The notes under the pieces were generated by a model that was given only the letters and a program-made list of their open reading frames with translations, made no database searches and was not told where the DNA came from. The position numbers and the translations under genes are program-made. From the IMG/VR virus record IMGVR_UViG_3300024265_000113, positions 1 to 40,995 of that record: a DNA stretch of 40,995 nucleotides. One strand, 5' to 3'. The stretch is from a virus. Shown piece after piece: positions 28,873 to 35,830 of this stretch; position 1 is the first letter of the stretch, and the number at the start of each line of letters is the position of its first letter.

Positions 28873-29373
28873 TTATTTTTGCTCCCGTAGTTCATTAGCA
28901 TAAAGATTAGCCATAGTTTCTAGTTCTATTGACTCACAGCCATGCTCATCATTAAAGCCCTGACCACTCCGACTGAACCCTTCGTAAAATCCAGCCTTTC
29001 CAGCATCAGCCTTCACATCCGCTAGGCATTGCCCGTCTATATCGGTGTCTATCATTCGGTACAGCTGATTAAGCCACAAACGCTCTAGGCCGGCGTTATT
29101 TTCAGAGTTTTCGCAATATGCACCATCGATTAAATATTTAACCGCGGCGAATTGCGCCTTCAACCCATTATTCTCATCAACCAGCTTGTTAATTTTCGCA
29201 TCAGCTACCGACAGCAACTCTTGATTAACAATCTCGATATTGGTTATCTGATCGTCGTGCTGCTCGAGCTCGGCTTTTAGCTTTATGAATTCACTTTTAG
29301 GAACATACTCGCCAAGCCCTTCAACCATGATAAGACTTGAGCCGTTACCATCGGTGTATATTTTTCTTTTCAT
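28873..29373 (-). CDS. Conserved phage protein with coiled coil, 166 aa
   Basis: Residues 28-72 form a heptad-rich coiled coil (LKAELEQHDDQITNIEIVNQ and onward). The C-terminal part, CLADVKADAGKAGFYEGF, matches a motif that recurs in small phage proteins with otherwise different N-termini. It is preceded by a gene-free stretch of about 85 bases. Function unknown. Confidence 0.65.
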   Translation of the reverse strand: MKRKIYTDGNGSSLIMVEGLGEYVPKSEFIKLKAELEQHDDQITNIEIVNQELLSVADAKINKLVDENNGLKAQFAAVKYLIDGAYCENSENNAGLERLWLNQLYRMIDTDIDGQCLADVKADAGKAGFYEGFSRSGQGFNDEHGCESIELETMANLYANELREQK

Positions 29374-29458
29374 TTCGATTTCTCCACTTGTTTATTAGTT
29401 TAATTTATATCACTTAACTGATTTATTGTATCTACGACTATGGTCTGGTTGACTTTTG

Positions 29459-29677
29459 TTAATCTAATTTAATCCCGCAATAAGGCCAGCCAGAATTATG
29501 ATCGACAAGGTTAATCTGCAACTCCCATTTCTCTAACTTCCAATTATATTTAAAGCGTGGCTTAGAGTTTCTTTGCTTAACGGAATTCGGAGTGATTAAC
29601 AAATTATGCTTCCATTTTGGCCACGTCTTAACTATTTCACTACATCGCTTTAAGTTTTCTGCAAATGAATCGCTCAT
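29459..29677 (-). CDS. Conserved small phage protein, 72 aa
   Basis: ATG at 29677 is chosen for the GGAGAAAG before it; it overlaps the stop of the endonuclease-like gene as ATGA. SEIVKTWPKWKHNLL (13-27) is a common phage signature. The second half KPRFKYNWKLEKWELQINLV resembles the end of the membrane-anchored protein at 26323. Function unknown. Confidence 0.65.
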   Translation of the reverse strand: MSDSFAENLKRCSEIVKTWPKWKHNLLITPNSVKQRNSKPRFKYNWKLEKWELQINLVDHNSGWPYCGIKLD

Positions 29678-30303
29678 ATTTTCTTTCTCCATAAATTGAC
29701 ATCTAACGATTCAGCGCACTCAACTAATAATTTTGCGTGAGCAATCATCCCAAGCCTTATCCTATGGTCTGACTGACTTATTGATGCCATTATAATTATT
29801 TTTGACTTCTCTTTTGCGTAGGCGATCGCCGCTTGCTTTGGTGTTTTATACCCTCCAACATATTTGGATTTGCCGCCAACATGAACCCTAGCCCTATAAG
29901 TTCGGCTCCTCTTTTGATAGTCAACACCTTGCGGCAGTTTTCCTCTGGATAATGTACAGCTATTTAAAATGGTATTTAGCTGCTCACTAACAAAAGCGCA
30001 ACTCTCAGGCGAGTAAATTTTATTTCCTGGCCTGATAATGTCTTTATCTAGGTGCGTGCCCTCCCATTCTTGCTTCATCATCCAAGATCTAAATGACATC
30101 AAGCTGTGCCATTCGTCGCAAACTTCGCAGTCCGTATAAGTAGGCCACGCCTTATGAAATGCCGATGAATAACATCTTCTTATCATGCTATGCCATCTAA
30201 CAAAATATGGACAAACCCACTTGTCCTTATTCTTTGTTATTTGAATGACGTAATTAGCATCATTAATTCCCACCCCAAAAACTAGATTATATTTTTCACT
30301 CAT
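29674..30303 (-). CDS. Homing-endonuclease-like protein with AP2-type domain, copy 2 (209 aa)
   Basis: It shares with the 4622 protein the ordered blocks FGVGINDA, CPYFVRWHSMIRRCY, CEVCDEW, FRSWMM, HLDKDII, PGNKIYSPESC and FVSEQLN, then an AP2-like part (about 133-165; TYRARVHVGGKSKYVGGYKT, PKQA). The two copies are clearly related but diverged, so they did not arise by a recent duplication in this genome alone. ATG at 30303 follows AGAGGTTAAT. It sits in the early operon and overlaps the 29459 gene start, so its insertion spared the neighbours. Confidence 0.75.
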   Translation of the reverse strand: MSEKYNLVFGVGINDANYVIQITKNKDKWVCPYFVRWHSMIRRCYSSAFHKAWPTYTDCEVCDEWHSLMSFRSWMMKQEWEGTHLDKDIIRPGNKIYSPESCAFVSEQLNTILNSCTLSRGKLPQGVDYQKRSRTYRARVHVGGKSKYVGGYKTPKQAAIAYAKEKSKIIIMASISQSDHRIRLGMIAHAKLLVECAESLDVNLWRKKI

Positions 30304-30311
30304 ATTAACCT

Positions 30312-30629
30312 CTAATTTATTTTGGCCTCCCAAAGGCCGTCACTGGAATTATATTTGCGCCCTTCTAATTTTCTAACTGGCACTGCTTTAGCCTTCAGCT
30401 TAATAACCCTTTCCGGTCGCTCTGGTCGATACTCCTCGGCAACTGATCGAAGATATTTATTAGCTTCATCACGCCCCGAACACCCCTCATTAAACTTAAG
30501 CAACTTCTCATAATGATTAGCCACTTCCTGCCGCATATCTTCTGGAATGACTTTCATTTTCTTAATTATCCAAAAGATATCATTAACACCGCGGCGGCAA
30601 AAATACATGATTGGTCTAATTAGCTTCAT
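30312..30629 (-). CDS. Hypothetical protein, 105 aa
   Basis: The start overlaps the previous stop (ATGA at 30626-30629). A hydrophobic start (LIRPIMYFCRRG) is followed by a mainly helical charged chain and a final W-containing segment. No family recognised. Confidence 0.55.
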   Translation of the reverse strand: MKLIRPIMYFCRRGVNDIFWIIKKMKVIPEDMRQEVANHYEKLLKFNEGCSGRDEANKYLRSVAEEYRPERPERVIKLKAKAVPVRKLEGRKYNSSDGLWEAKIN

Positions 30630-30835
30630 GCTTTGCCCTTGCTTTTTGCTTTGGATTCTTTAACGGCCGCTGAAATTAATCTTTCAATCATTTTTCCAAC
30701 TGACTTATCAGGAAAGCTTGATTGCTTAAATAACTTAACCCCCTGAAGTGCGTGATTAAGCGCGGCCCTTTCGGCTGCTCCTTTGTTTATTGCGCCTTTG
30801 TATATTCCATCATAAACAACGTCATTTGCATTCAT
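30626..30835 (-). CDS. Hypothetical protein, 69 aa
   Basis: ATG at 30835 overlaps the clamp-like gene stop by one base (TAATG). The protein is helical and basic, ending in KESKAKSKGKA, which suggests nucleic-acid or protein binding. It is linked with the clamp-like gene by position. Confidence 0.55.
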   Translation of the reverse strand: MNANDVVYDGIYKGAINKGAAERAALNHALQGVKLFKQSSFPDKSVGKMIERLISAAVKESKAKSKGKA

Positions 30836-31371
30836 TAATCGATCCTCGCTGGCATAACAACGAATTTAGGGTTGCCGTATTCATTATTTATTGGGGCGCT
30901 TGTTGATGTTAATAACATTGAACCGTTTTCGCCGGTGAACTTTAATCTTGCAATGCCGCCAAATCTGCAATCAAACATTTTACCAAAAAGCCCAATGTAA
31001 GTGGTCTCAACTCCTATGGTTGGAATGCTTTTAAAGTGTTTTGGTATAACTCGGTTTATGTCTGGAAACTTTCCATCAATAACATCAACTACGCTAATTT
31101 TTATCAGCGAACCAAACGAGTCGTAATGCTTAACAAAGTTATCTCTGCCAAATACAAACTCTGATTCTTGAGCTTTTTTCGGTGTCGGACCCTGAATATT
31201 TAAAATACGGTCACTTTTAACCCGTTTACTCATTGTCATTTGAACTGCAATGTGACCGTTCGTAGCTTCAATTTTATTTTTATAGATGTGAATACCATTC
31301 AGATAATATCTAACATCATCTTTTGCCTGGCATACTTTTGCCGCCCTTAATTGATTGCTGTTAATTTTCAT
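30835..31371 (-). CDS. Truncated beta-sliding-clamp-like protein, 178 aa
   Basis: DVRYYLNG at 19-26 is identical to the start of domain II of bacterial DnaN, and is followed by an ATNGH motif (36-40, cf. ATDGH). IDGKFPDINRVIP (98-110) matches the clamp LVDGRFPDYRRVLP motif, and the end FVVMPARI matches the DnaN end YVVMPMRL. The protein therefore spans clamp domain II plus about half of domain III; domain I is absent (DnaN is about 366 aa). It may serve as a processivity factor, a decoy or an assembly cofactor. The GAGGGTGA before ATG 31371 sets the start. It lies with the replication genes. Confidence 0.78.
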   Translation of the reverse strand: MKINSNQLRAAKVCQAKDDVRYYLNGIHIYKNKIEATNGHIAVQMTMSKRVKSDRILNIQGPTPKKAQESEFVFGRDNFVKHYDSFGSLIKISVVDVIDGKFPDINRVIPKHFKSIPTIGVETTYIGLFGKMFDCRFGGIARLKFTGENGSMLLTSTSAPINNEYGNPKFVVMPARID

Positions 31372-31398
31372 AATTATCACCCTCGATGACTTGGCCAG

Positions 31399-31815
31399 TT
31401 AAAAAGTTACGCCAGTAAATACCCATTTAATTCTAGTCAGCCAATTAGCTTCATTAACCTTGGTCTTTAAGTCATTATAATTTTTATGATTTTCTTTGCT
31501 GGCATAGCTAAGGACGTTAACTCTACCTTTTAGCGAGCAGATCAGCTGCTCTTGTGATTTAGCTGTCACAGGGTTTTCTATCAAATAAAGATATTCCCAA
31601 ACTTTCCGCTCAACCGCCATGTAGTGAGTGACCCCGTAATCTACTATTTTGCTAATTGGTAGGTTTTCAATATCATAAGCTGGATGCACAAATTCATCAC
31701 TTCGACTTATTGAGGTTGTAGGATCCAAGTTAACGTTGCAAAATTCAATGCGGTCACTGTAATCACCTACCATTACGCGCTCACTTTTTAACTTTATTAG
31801 ATTTACTTCTTTCAT
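31399..31815 (-). CDS. Hypothetical protein, 138 aa
   Basis: The sequence is mixed alpha/beta with no recognised motif. It lies between the helicase loader and the clamp-like gene, six bases after the former, and so is probably part of the replication unit. A domain of about 80-130 is charged and helical (KENHKNYNDLKTKVNE). Function unknown. Confidence 0.6.
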   Translation of the reverse strand: MKEVNLIKLKSERVMVGDYSDRIEFCNVNLDPTTSISRSDEFVHPAYDIENLPISKIVDYGVTHYMAVERKVWEYLYLIENPVTAKSQEQLICSLKGRVNVLSYASKENHKNYNDLKTKVNEANWLTRIKWVFTGVTF

Positions 31816-31821
31816 AATTAT

Positions 31822-32553
31822 TTACCCCTGATTTTGGTATTCAGGCCAATTGAATTGCACCCATTGCCCGTTATCGTTTCTCATTCGACGCATAACCCTA
31901 ACGCCAAGTAGATCTTCAATTTCTTGCTTGCCCAAGTTGGTTAAAACTCCGGTTGGCTTTAAGTGGCATAAACGTTTATCAACGATATGGTTAATCGCTC
32001 GTTTCTCGTTGTTTGCCGCGTTGGTTGATGTTCGACCAAGACCAACCTCATCAATGACCAATAAATCAAGGTTAACCATTCCCTCGAAAAATTGTTCCTC
32101 GGTCATTTTGGCGCTATCACCGTAGCAGCTGTTTAACCGCATCATCAGTTCTGACACTGTAATTATTAGGCATCGCTTACCTTGCTCCATTAGCGCGTTG
32201 CATATTGCCGCTGACAAATGATTTTTGCCTGTTCCGGTAGTGCCGCCGAAAATAAAGCTACTGCCGTTATTTAAGTGGAAGTTATTAATAAACCATTCGG
32301 CATAGCCTCGGGCGTATTGTTGACCTTCACAATTAACAATATAGTTTTCTAATGAGCAACCTTGATGAATCGGTAATATGCCAGAACGCCCTACGATCGA
32401 TTTGCTGGCGTGTTCATCGTGCTGCCTAGTGAATGCCTCACTTGTTTGCTGTTCGCCTTGCTTACGGAGCTCCAGCAAGTCCTGATAGCTATACTTGGGC
32501 TTTTCGTTGGCTGATTGACTCATAATCTGGCTAAATCTTCGTTTCTGATTCAT
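31822..32553 (-). CDS. dnaC: DnaC-family helicase loader
   Basis: This 243-residue AAA+ ATPase has Walker A GTTGTGKN (104-111), Walker B LLVIDEVG (164-171), sensor TGVLTN (201-206) and the Arg-finger block GVRVMRRMR (217-225). The unusual Asn after GK is shared with E. coli DnaC (GTGKNHL), and the closing WVQFNWPEY also matches. It should load host DnaB at the phage origin with the O-like initiator, whose gene it overlaps by 23 bases. An in-frame Met at residue 11 is an alternative start. Confidence 0.92.
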   Translation of the reverse strand: MNQKRRFSQIMSQSANEKPKYSYQDLLELRKQGEQQTSEAFTRQHDEHASKSIVGRSGILPIHQGCSLENYIVNCEGQQYARGYAEWFINNFHLNNGSSFIFGGTTGTGKNHLSAAICNALMEQGKRCLIITVSELMMRLNSCYGDSAKMTEEQFFEGMVNLDLLVIDEVGLGRTSTNAANNEKRAINHIVDKRLCHLKPTGVLTNLGKQEIEDLLGVRVMRRMRNDNGQWVQFNWPEYQNQG

Positions 32554-33406
32554 ATCCGATCATCTCCCCGTGGTCGTTAAATATCATTTTTCTAAAGCCT
32601 GCTGGTGCTGAAAAATCAGTGCCGATCTCGTTAATGTCTCGATGCTGGCCAGAGCTAACCGTTTTCGATGCCGTTAAATATCCTTGAAACTTACTAGTTT
32701 GAAATAAAGTTGATGGTCTAAGGAACCCGGCCATTTCTTGGCTATTTCCCCATTGTGAATATTTAAAGTCGATCACTTTTTTTAAATCGTCAACACTGTG
32801 ACCTTCCGACAACCTAGCGCTGATATTTTGAATATGGCTTTTAGTTGACGTTTTGTATTTAGTCCCGATCACCGAATTCATGTAATTAATAATTTCCACA
32901 ACGTCGGGCTTGCACGACATAGGATCTTTATTAAGGGGTTCAGGTTTCAGGATAGGGGAGTCAGGAATCAGGATCAGGGAATCAGCACGATTACTATTAG
33001 AGTCGTTCCGTTCCAATCCAGATAAATCGCGATTAATCGCGAGTGTATCTAAATCAATAGCTTGGCGCATCTCATTTGTGATAGCTGGTATTTCACTACC
33101 CTTTAACCGTTCGTTCTTGTGCGGGTTCTGATGCTTGGTAAAGTTACTTACATTTAAGTAAATTTTATTACCGTCCGAGTAGAACCGTATGAATCCAGAT
33201 TTATCCAGATTAATCGCGAGCTCTGAAATATTGCAATCATCATAAGCTAATAGCTGCTTTTTAATTCGCTTACTTCGCCACTCAAGATCGCCCTTGAAAT
33301 CTGCCAGCGTCCAAAGCCCAATGAATAGCAATCGACCTAACGGATCTATATCTGCTAGTTCATCGTTATCAAAAAAGGCTGGCTTTATGTTTCTTGCTCT
33401 AGCCAT
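32531..33406 (-). CDS. O-like replication initiator protein, 291 aa
   Basis: The N-terminal part (2-97, RARNIKPAFFDNDELADIDP, and GLWTLADFKGDLEW) is a winged-helix-like initiator domain used by phage O-type proteins. The C-terminal domain (about 167-244, VVEIINYMNSV, VDDLKKVIDFK, W, FLRPSTLF) is the conserved phage C-terminal replication module. It should bind the origin and recruit the DnaC-like loader. ATG 33406 follows GGACGGAGC. The gene holds direct repeats, so the origin is probably internal, as in lambda. Confidence 0.85.
   Translation of the reverse strand: MARARNIKPAFFDNDELADIDPLGRLLFIGLWTLADFKGDLEWRSKRIKKQLLAYDDCNISELAINLDKSGFIRFYSDGNKIYLNVSNFTKHQNPHKNERLKGSEIPAITNEMRQAIDLDTLAINRDLSGLERNDSNSNRADSLILIPDSPILKPEPLNKDPMSCKPDVVEIINYMNSVIGTKYKTSTKSHIQNISARLSEGHSVDDLKKVIDFKYSQWGNSQEMAGFLRPSTLFQTSKFQGYLTASKTVSSGQHRDINEIGTDFSAPAGFRKMIFNDHGEMIGYESETKI
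32936..33222. other. Candidate replication origin inside the O-like gene
   Basis: Two repeat groups lie in the coding sequence. TCAGG occurs five times in 39 bases (32940, 32947, 32961, 32968, 32974). The 13-base GATTAATCGCGAG occurs at 33031 and 33208, with the close variant GATAAATCGCGA at 33021 and CCAGAT next to each. TTATCCAGA (33201-33209) resembles a DnaA box with one mismatch. Lambda-type origins also lie within the O gene. Origin function is inferred. Confidence 0.5.
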
Positions 33407-34136
33407 TTTTTGCTCCGTCCATAAGTCCATAAAATTCCGACACGGTATGGCAGGTTTTTGCCTTAGAAGTAAGGAGGCTTAGATCGGCTTCGTTGAAATC
33501 ACATTTTGAAACCTCAGAATAAAACCGATTCACATTGAAGTGATTAAATCTATTTCTTAAAATGCCTTTTATATAGCTTACTGCTTTGGCGTCATTATCT
33601 TGTTTTTTGCCTATATAGCTAAAGCCGCCGCTCCATTTTTTGCAGAAATCTTCAATCGTTGAGCTAAGCCCGTATGATTTATGAATGCTATCAATCACGC
33701 ACTGGTAGCCGTGTTTTTTGATTGCCTTCCTTATAATCATTAATCCATGCTCATTAGGAGATCTATCAACCATCAGCTTGCTAACTAACTCAGATACGCT
33801 ATCAATTAATAAATCATCAGCGTTTTCTAGCGATTCGCGCCATTCAATCATTAATTTTATTTGCTCGCGCTTTTCGGCCATGTTTGCCAATTGCTTTTGC
33901 TGCTTCTTTATCGCTGAATCATCAGAAAGTTCTATATTTGATTTTCCTGAGTTGCATGATTGACATGAAGTAACTAAGTTTAATATTCCGTTGTTACCGC
34001 CTTTAGATACTGGCTTGATATGATCGATATGAAGAATTACATCAGGAGCAACGCCGCCGAAATATTGACATGTAAAAGCATCGCGCTTTAACACCTCAAA
34101 TCTGACTCTCTTGCTTATACCTTTTCGCTTTGCCAT
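33399..34136 (-). CDS. HNH endonuclease with altered zinc knuckle, 245 aa
   Basis: The HNH core reads RVRFEVLKRDAFTCQYFGG, then HIDHIKPVSKGG, N53 and CQSCNSGKSN (58-67). DH at 38-39 and N53 are catalytic-type residues. The first knuckle should be CxxC, but C23 is followed by F26, so one zinc ligand is missing. The remaining 175 residues are helical and rich in Lys, of unknown role. ATG 34136 follows GAGGTAATT. The gene is directly ahead of, and overlaps, the O-like gene. Confidence 0.8.
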   Translation of the reverse strand: MAKRKGISKRVRFEVLKRDAFTCQYFGGVAPDVILHIDHIKPVSKGGNNGILNLVTSCQSCNSGKSNIELSDDSAIKKQQKQLANMAEKREQIKLMIEWRESLENADDLLIDSVSELVSKLMVDRSPNEHGLMIIRKAIKKHGYQCVIDSIHKSYGLSSTIEDFCKKWSGGFSYIGKKQDNDAKAVSYIKGILRNRFNHFNVNRFYSEVSKCDFNEADLSLLTSKAKTCHTVSEFYGLMDGAKNG

Positions 34137-34161
34137 AATTACCTCGTAACTTACTTTAATT

Positions 34162-34186
34162 AACCCCGCAGCCACGGGGTTTTTTT
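34162..34186 (+). terminator. Intrinsic terminator pointing against the minus-strand operon (second)
   Basis: AACCCCG/CGGGGTT gives a 7-bp stem with a 6-base loop, followed by TTTTTTT on the + strand. Again the T-run touches the stop codon of the minus gene (34185). Confidence 0.75.
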
Positions 34187-34343
34187 ATGCCTGCTCTAAA
34201 AAACGCTCAACGAAGTTGTTAAAGCTACGTCCATCCTTTTCTGCTAGCGCGGTAAGTCTTTCGACCAACTTAACGTTAAGGCGAATAGATGTTACTTTTT
34301 TTGCTGCTTTCTTGGGTCTTAGATTGATTCTTGGTTCCTTCAT
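34185..34343 (-). CDS. Ribbon-helix-helix regulator (Arc/CopG type), 52 aa
   Basis: The pattern TSIRLNVKLVERLTALAEKD followed by GRSFNNFVERFLEQA is the ribbon-helix-helix fold: one strand, two helices. The basic N-terminus (RPKKAAKK) would contact DNA. ATG at 34343 follows AAGGAGTTACC. It is the first gene after a promoter with a perfect TATAAT, so it likely controls the replication part of the operon and itself. The name Arc is not applied. Confidence 0.82.
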   Translation of the reverse strand: MKEPRINLRPKKAAKKVTSIRLNVKLVERLTALAEKDGRSFNNFVERFLEQA

Positions 34344-34371
34344 GGTAACTCCTTACTTGATGTGTATTTGT

Positions 34372-34399
34372 ATTATAACTAATTGTAGTCACATAGCAA
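34372..34399 (-). promoter_or_regulatory. Minus-strand promoter for the regulator and replication genes
   Basis: On the minus strand TTGCTA (34399-34394) and a perfect TATAAT (34377-34372) are 16 bases apart. It follows an intrinsic terminator at 34421-34447 and precedes the ribbon-helix-helix gene. Confidence 0.7.
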
Positions 34400-34420
34400 C
34401 ACTTTGATTAATTTATTTTG

Positions 34421-34447
34421 GCAAAAGAAAACCCTCGGAGTGAGGGC
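34421..34447 (-). terminator. Intrinsic terminator on the minus strand
   Basis: Read on the minus strand, CCCTC/GAGGG with a 5-base loop is followed by TTTTCTTTT. It ends the distal part of the minus operon that began upstream at 36739. Confidence 0.75.
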
Positions 34448-34458
34448 TTGGTGGGTGG

Positions 34459-34749
34459 TTATTTGTGCACCGGGTCAAATAAGGAGCCTATATTAATGTG
34501 CTTTATGTTTTTACCTTTCATAGCCTTTGCCATCTCTCGCAAATACAGCCCCATTCTATCAATGGCCTCTTCTGGCGTTTCTTGTGCTGGCATATCATTG
34601 AAGCTCATTTCAGCTTTCCATCCCTGCCCATCTTTATTGTAGAGAGAAACATTCGTTTCGTAACCTGTGCTGCCTCGCTTATCAAGGTTAACGTGAAAGT
34701 TTATATAAACCTCATCTTCTTGTATTGGGTCAAGTTTTATCGTTGCCAT
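34459..34749 (-). CDS. Hypothetical protein, 96 aa
   Basis: ATG 34749 follows AGGGGGG. The chain is an alpha/beta mix: INFHVNLDKRG, then W and an amphipathic helix EEAIDRMGLYLREMAKAM. It may be a small helix-sheet protein; no family recognised. It is the last gene before the minus-strand terminator. Confidence 0.55.
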   Translation of the reverse strand: MATIKLDPIQEDEVYINFHVNLDKRGSTGYETNVSLYNKDGQGWKAEMSFNDMPAQETPEEAIDRMGLYLREMAKAMKGKNIKHINIGSLFDPVHK

Positions 34750-34784
34750 CTTACCCCCCTTTATCGGTCATAGTTTAGTGGTGT

Positions 34785-35177
34785 TTAATCTTCTGGTGGC
34801 GATAGTGGCTTGATTATCTCTATGTATTTAGTGTCAACCATAGACAAGTCATCTGCTGCTAAGTTTTGCCAGTAATTAACTAGACCGCCAAATATACCGT
34901 AGTTATTAAAGTGGCAAATAATTATTTTCCCACAAGGGAAGTAAACCCAATACAAGTTATCGTTAGTAGTTGGCGGCTGATCTTCTGTGTTGATCCACTT
35001 GCTTTTTGAGTCGCGATCAAATAATTCAGAGTAAAACGGCTCTATCCATTCGCGCCACTTTGTGGACCTCTCCTCGTCGGTGTGACTCATTAAGCAATCA
35101 TCTTTGCCCGGTGCCATAGTTCCAGTTTCTTTGTAAAACTTAGCGGCCATGTATTCAAATCTTTCGTTAGCGTTCAT
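34785..35177 (-). CDS. Conserved phage protein with APGKD motif, 130 aa
   Basis: The start ERFEYMAAKFYKETGTMAPGKDD is a common N-terminal motif of small phage proteins, and the middle KWINTEDQPPTTNDN, then a strand VYFPCGKIIICHF resembles DUF551-type modules. ATG 35177 is preferred because GAGGA lies nine bases upstream. Function unknown. Confidence 0.65.
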   Translation of the reverse strand: MNANERFEYMAAKFYKETGTMAPGKDDCLMSHTDEERSTKWREWIEPFYSELFDRDSKSKWINTEDQPPTTNDNLYWVYFPCGKIIICHFNNYGIFGGLVNYWQNLAADDLSMVDTKYIEIIKPLSPPED

Positions 35178-35220
35178 TTTTGTCATTCCTCAATATGTGT
35201 TAGTATTAGTTGTCATTTCT

Positions 35221-35243
35221 ACCCGCTTTCGGGCGGGTTTTTT
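35221..35243 (+). terminator. Intrinsic terminator pointing against the minus-strand operon (third)
   Basis: ACCCGC/GCGGGT with loop TTTCGG, followed by six T on the + strand; the run touches the stop codon of the 35242 minus gene. Confidence 0.72.
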
Positions 35244-35502
35244 AATTGGGGTGCTTAATTCTGTCTATCGATGCGTATTTTGTGTAACCGTTGATGCTCT
35301 TAAAGTGCTTACCCAACTCTTTGTGCACAGTGAAGCCGTATTGTGATGGGTGGTTGTAATTATGCTCATTTAGGAAGCTATCGCTAACCTCAAAGCAGTA
35401 AACCCCTACGCTGTATCGATTACCCATAAAACCAATGGCTAGGTACTCAAACTTATAACTTCGCCGTTTACTCTTAAATAGCCACTTTAAAAACTTATTC
35501 AT
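35242..35502 (-). CDS. Hypothetical protein, 86 aa
   Basis: Beta-rich (YLAIGFMGNRYSVGVYCFEV) after a basic, aromatic N-terminus (FLKWLFKSKRR), which may touch the membrane. Start at 35502 overlaps the preceding gene stop. No family recognised. Confidence 0.55.
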   Translation of the reverse strand: MNKFLKWLFKSKRRSYKFEYLAIGFMGNRYSVGVYCFEVSDSFLNEHNYNHPSQYGFTVHKELGKHFKSINGYTKYASIDRIKHPN

Positions 35503-35705
35503 TTTGCTTCTCCAATAGGCTTAATAGTCCCGGCTCTAAGCGCCAGCACCGAACCAAAACCCTCACGCCCATCGCTGAATTTAACTGTTACGTTGTTATA
35601 GCCGCCATACATTGTGACGATTACGGGGTCGTCAGAATGATTGTTAGGGTATTCTTGGCCAACCTTGACTGATGGCGTTTTTCGTTTTAATTTGTTGTTG
35701 AACAT
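35499..35705 (-). CDS. Hypothetical protein, 68 aa
   Basis: A basic start (NKLKRKTPSVKVG) is followed by strands VIVTMYGGYNNVTVKFSDG, which look SH3-like. ATG 35705 follows AGGAGT, which can be hidden in a hairpin (35711-35737). The start lies inside the overlapping 35687 frame, so coupling is likely. Confidence 0.58.
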   Translation of the reverse strand: MFNNKLKRKTPSVKVGQEYPNNHSDDPVIVTMYGGYNNVTVKFSDGREGFGSVLALRAGTIKPIGEAK

Positions 35706-35827
35706 GATTTACTCCTTTTATTCATTCTCATAGGAGTGGTCATTGAGCGCGCTGTGCTTTTCTCGCCACAACGCTCAAAGACTATATTGTAATATCTAAA
35801 TGTGTGCTTACGATTAGGTTTAGACAT
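35687..35827 (-). CDS. Small basic protein, 46 aa, overlapping the next start
   Basis: ATG at 35827 follows GGGACTAAATT. The product MSKPNRKHTFRYYNIVFERC is strongly basic and continues to TTN. It overlaps the next gene by 19 bases. Translating it would open the hairpin covering the next ribosome site. A second hairpin (12-bp, TTGAGCG with CGCTCAA) lies inside it. Confidence 0.5.
   Translation of the reverse strand: MSKPNRKHTFRYYNIVFERCGEKSTARSMTTPMRMNKRSKSCSTTN
35711..35737 (-). promoter_or_regulatory. Shine-Dalgarno-sequestering hairpin
   Basis: ACTCCT (35737-35732 on minus) pairs with AGGAGT (35716-35711), the ribosome site of the 35499 gene, over a 15-base loop. The pairing would hold back initiation until the overlapping 35687 frame is translated. 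Confidence 0.45.
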
Positions 35828-35830
35828 AAT

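Noticed and set aside
34216-34407. Plus-strand frame over the ribbon-helix-helix gene
   Set aside because: Opposite a clear regulator with promoter and ribosome site; shadow.
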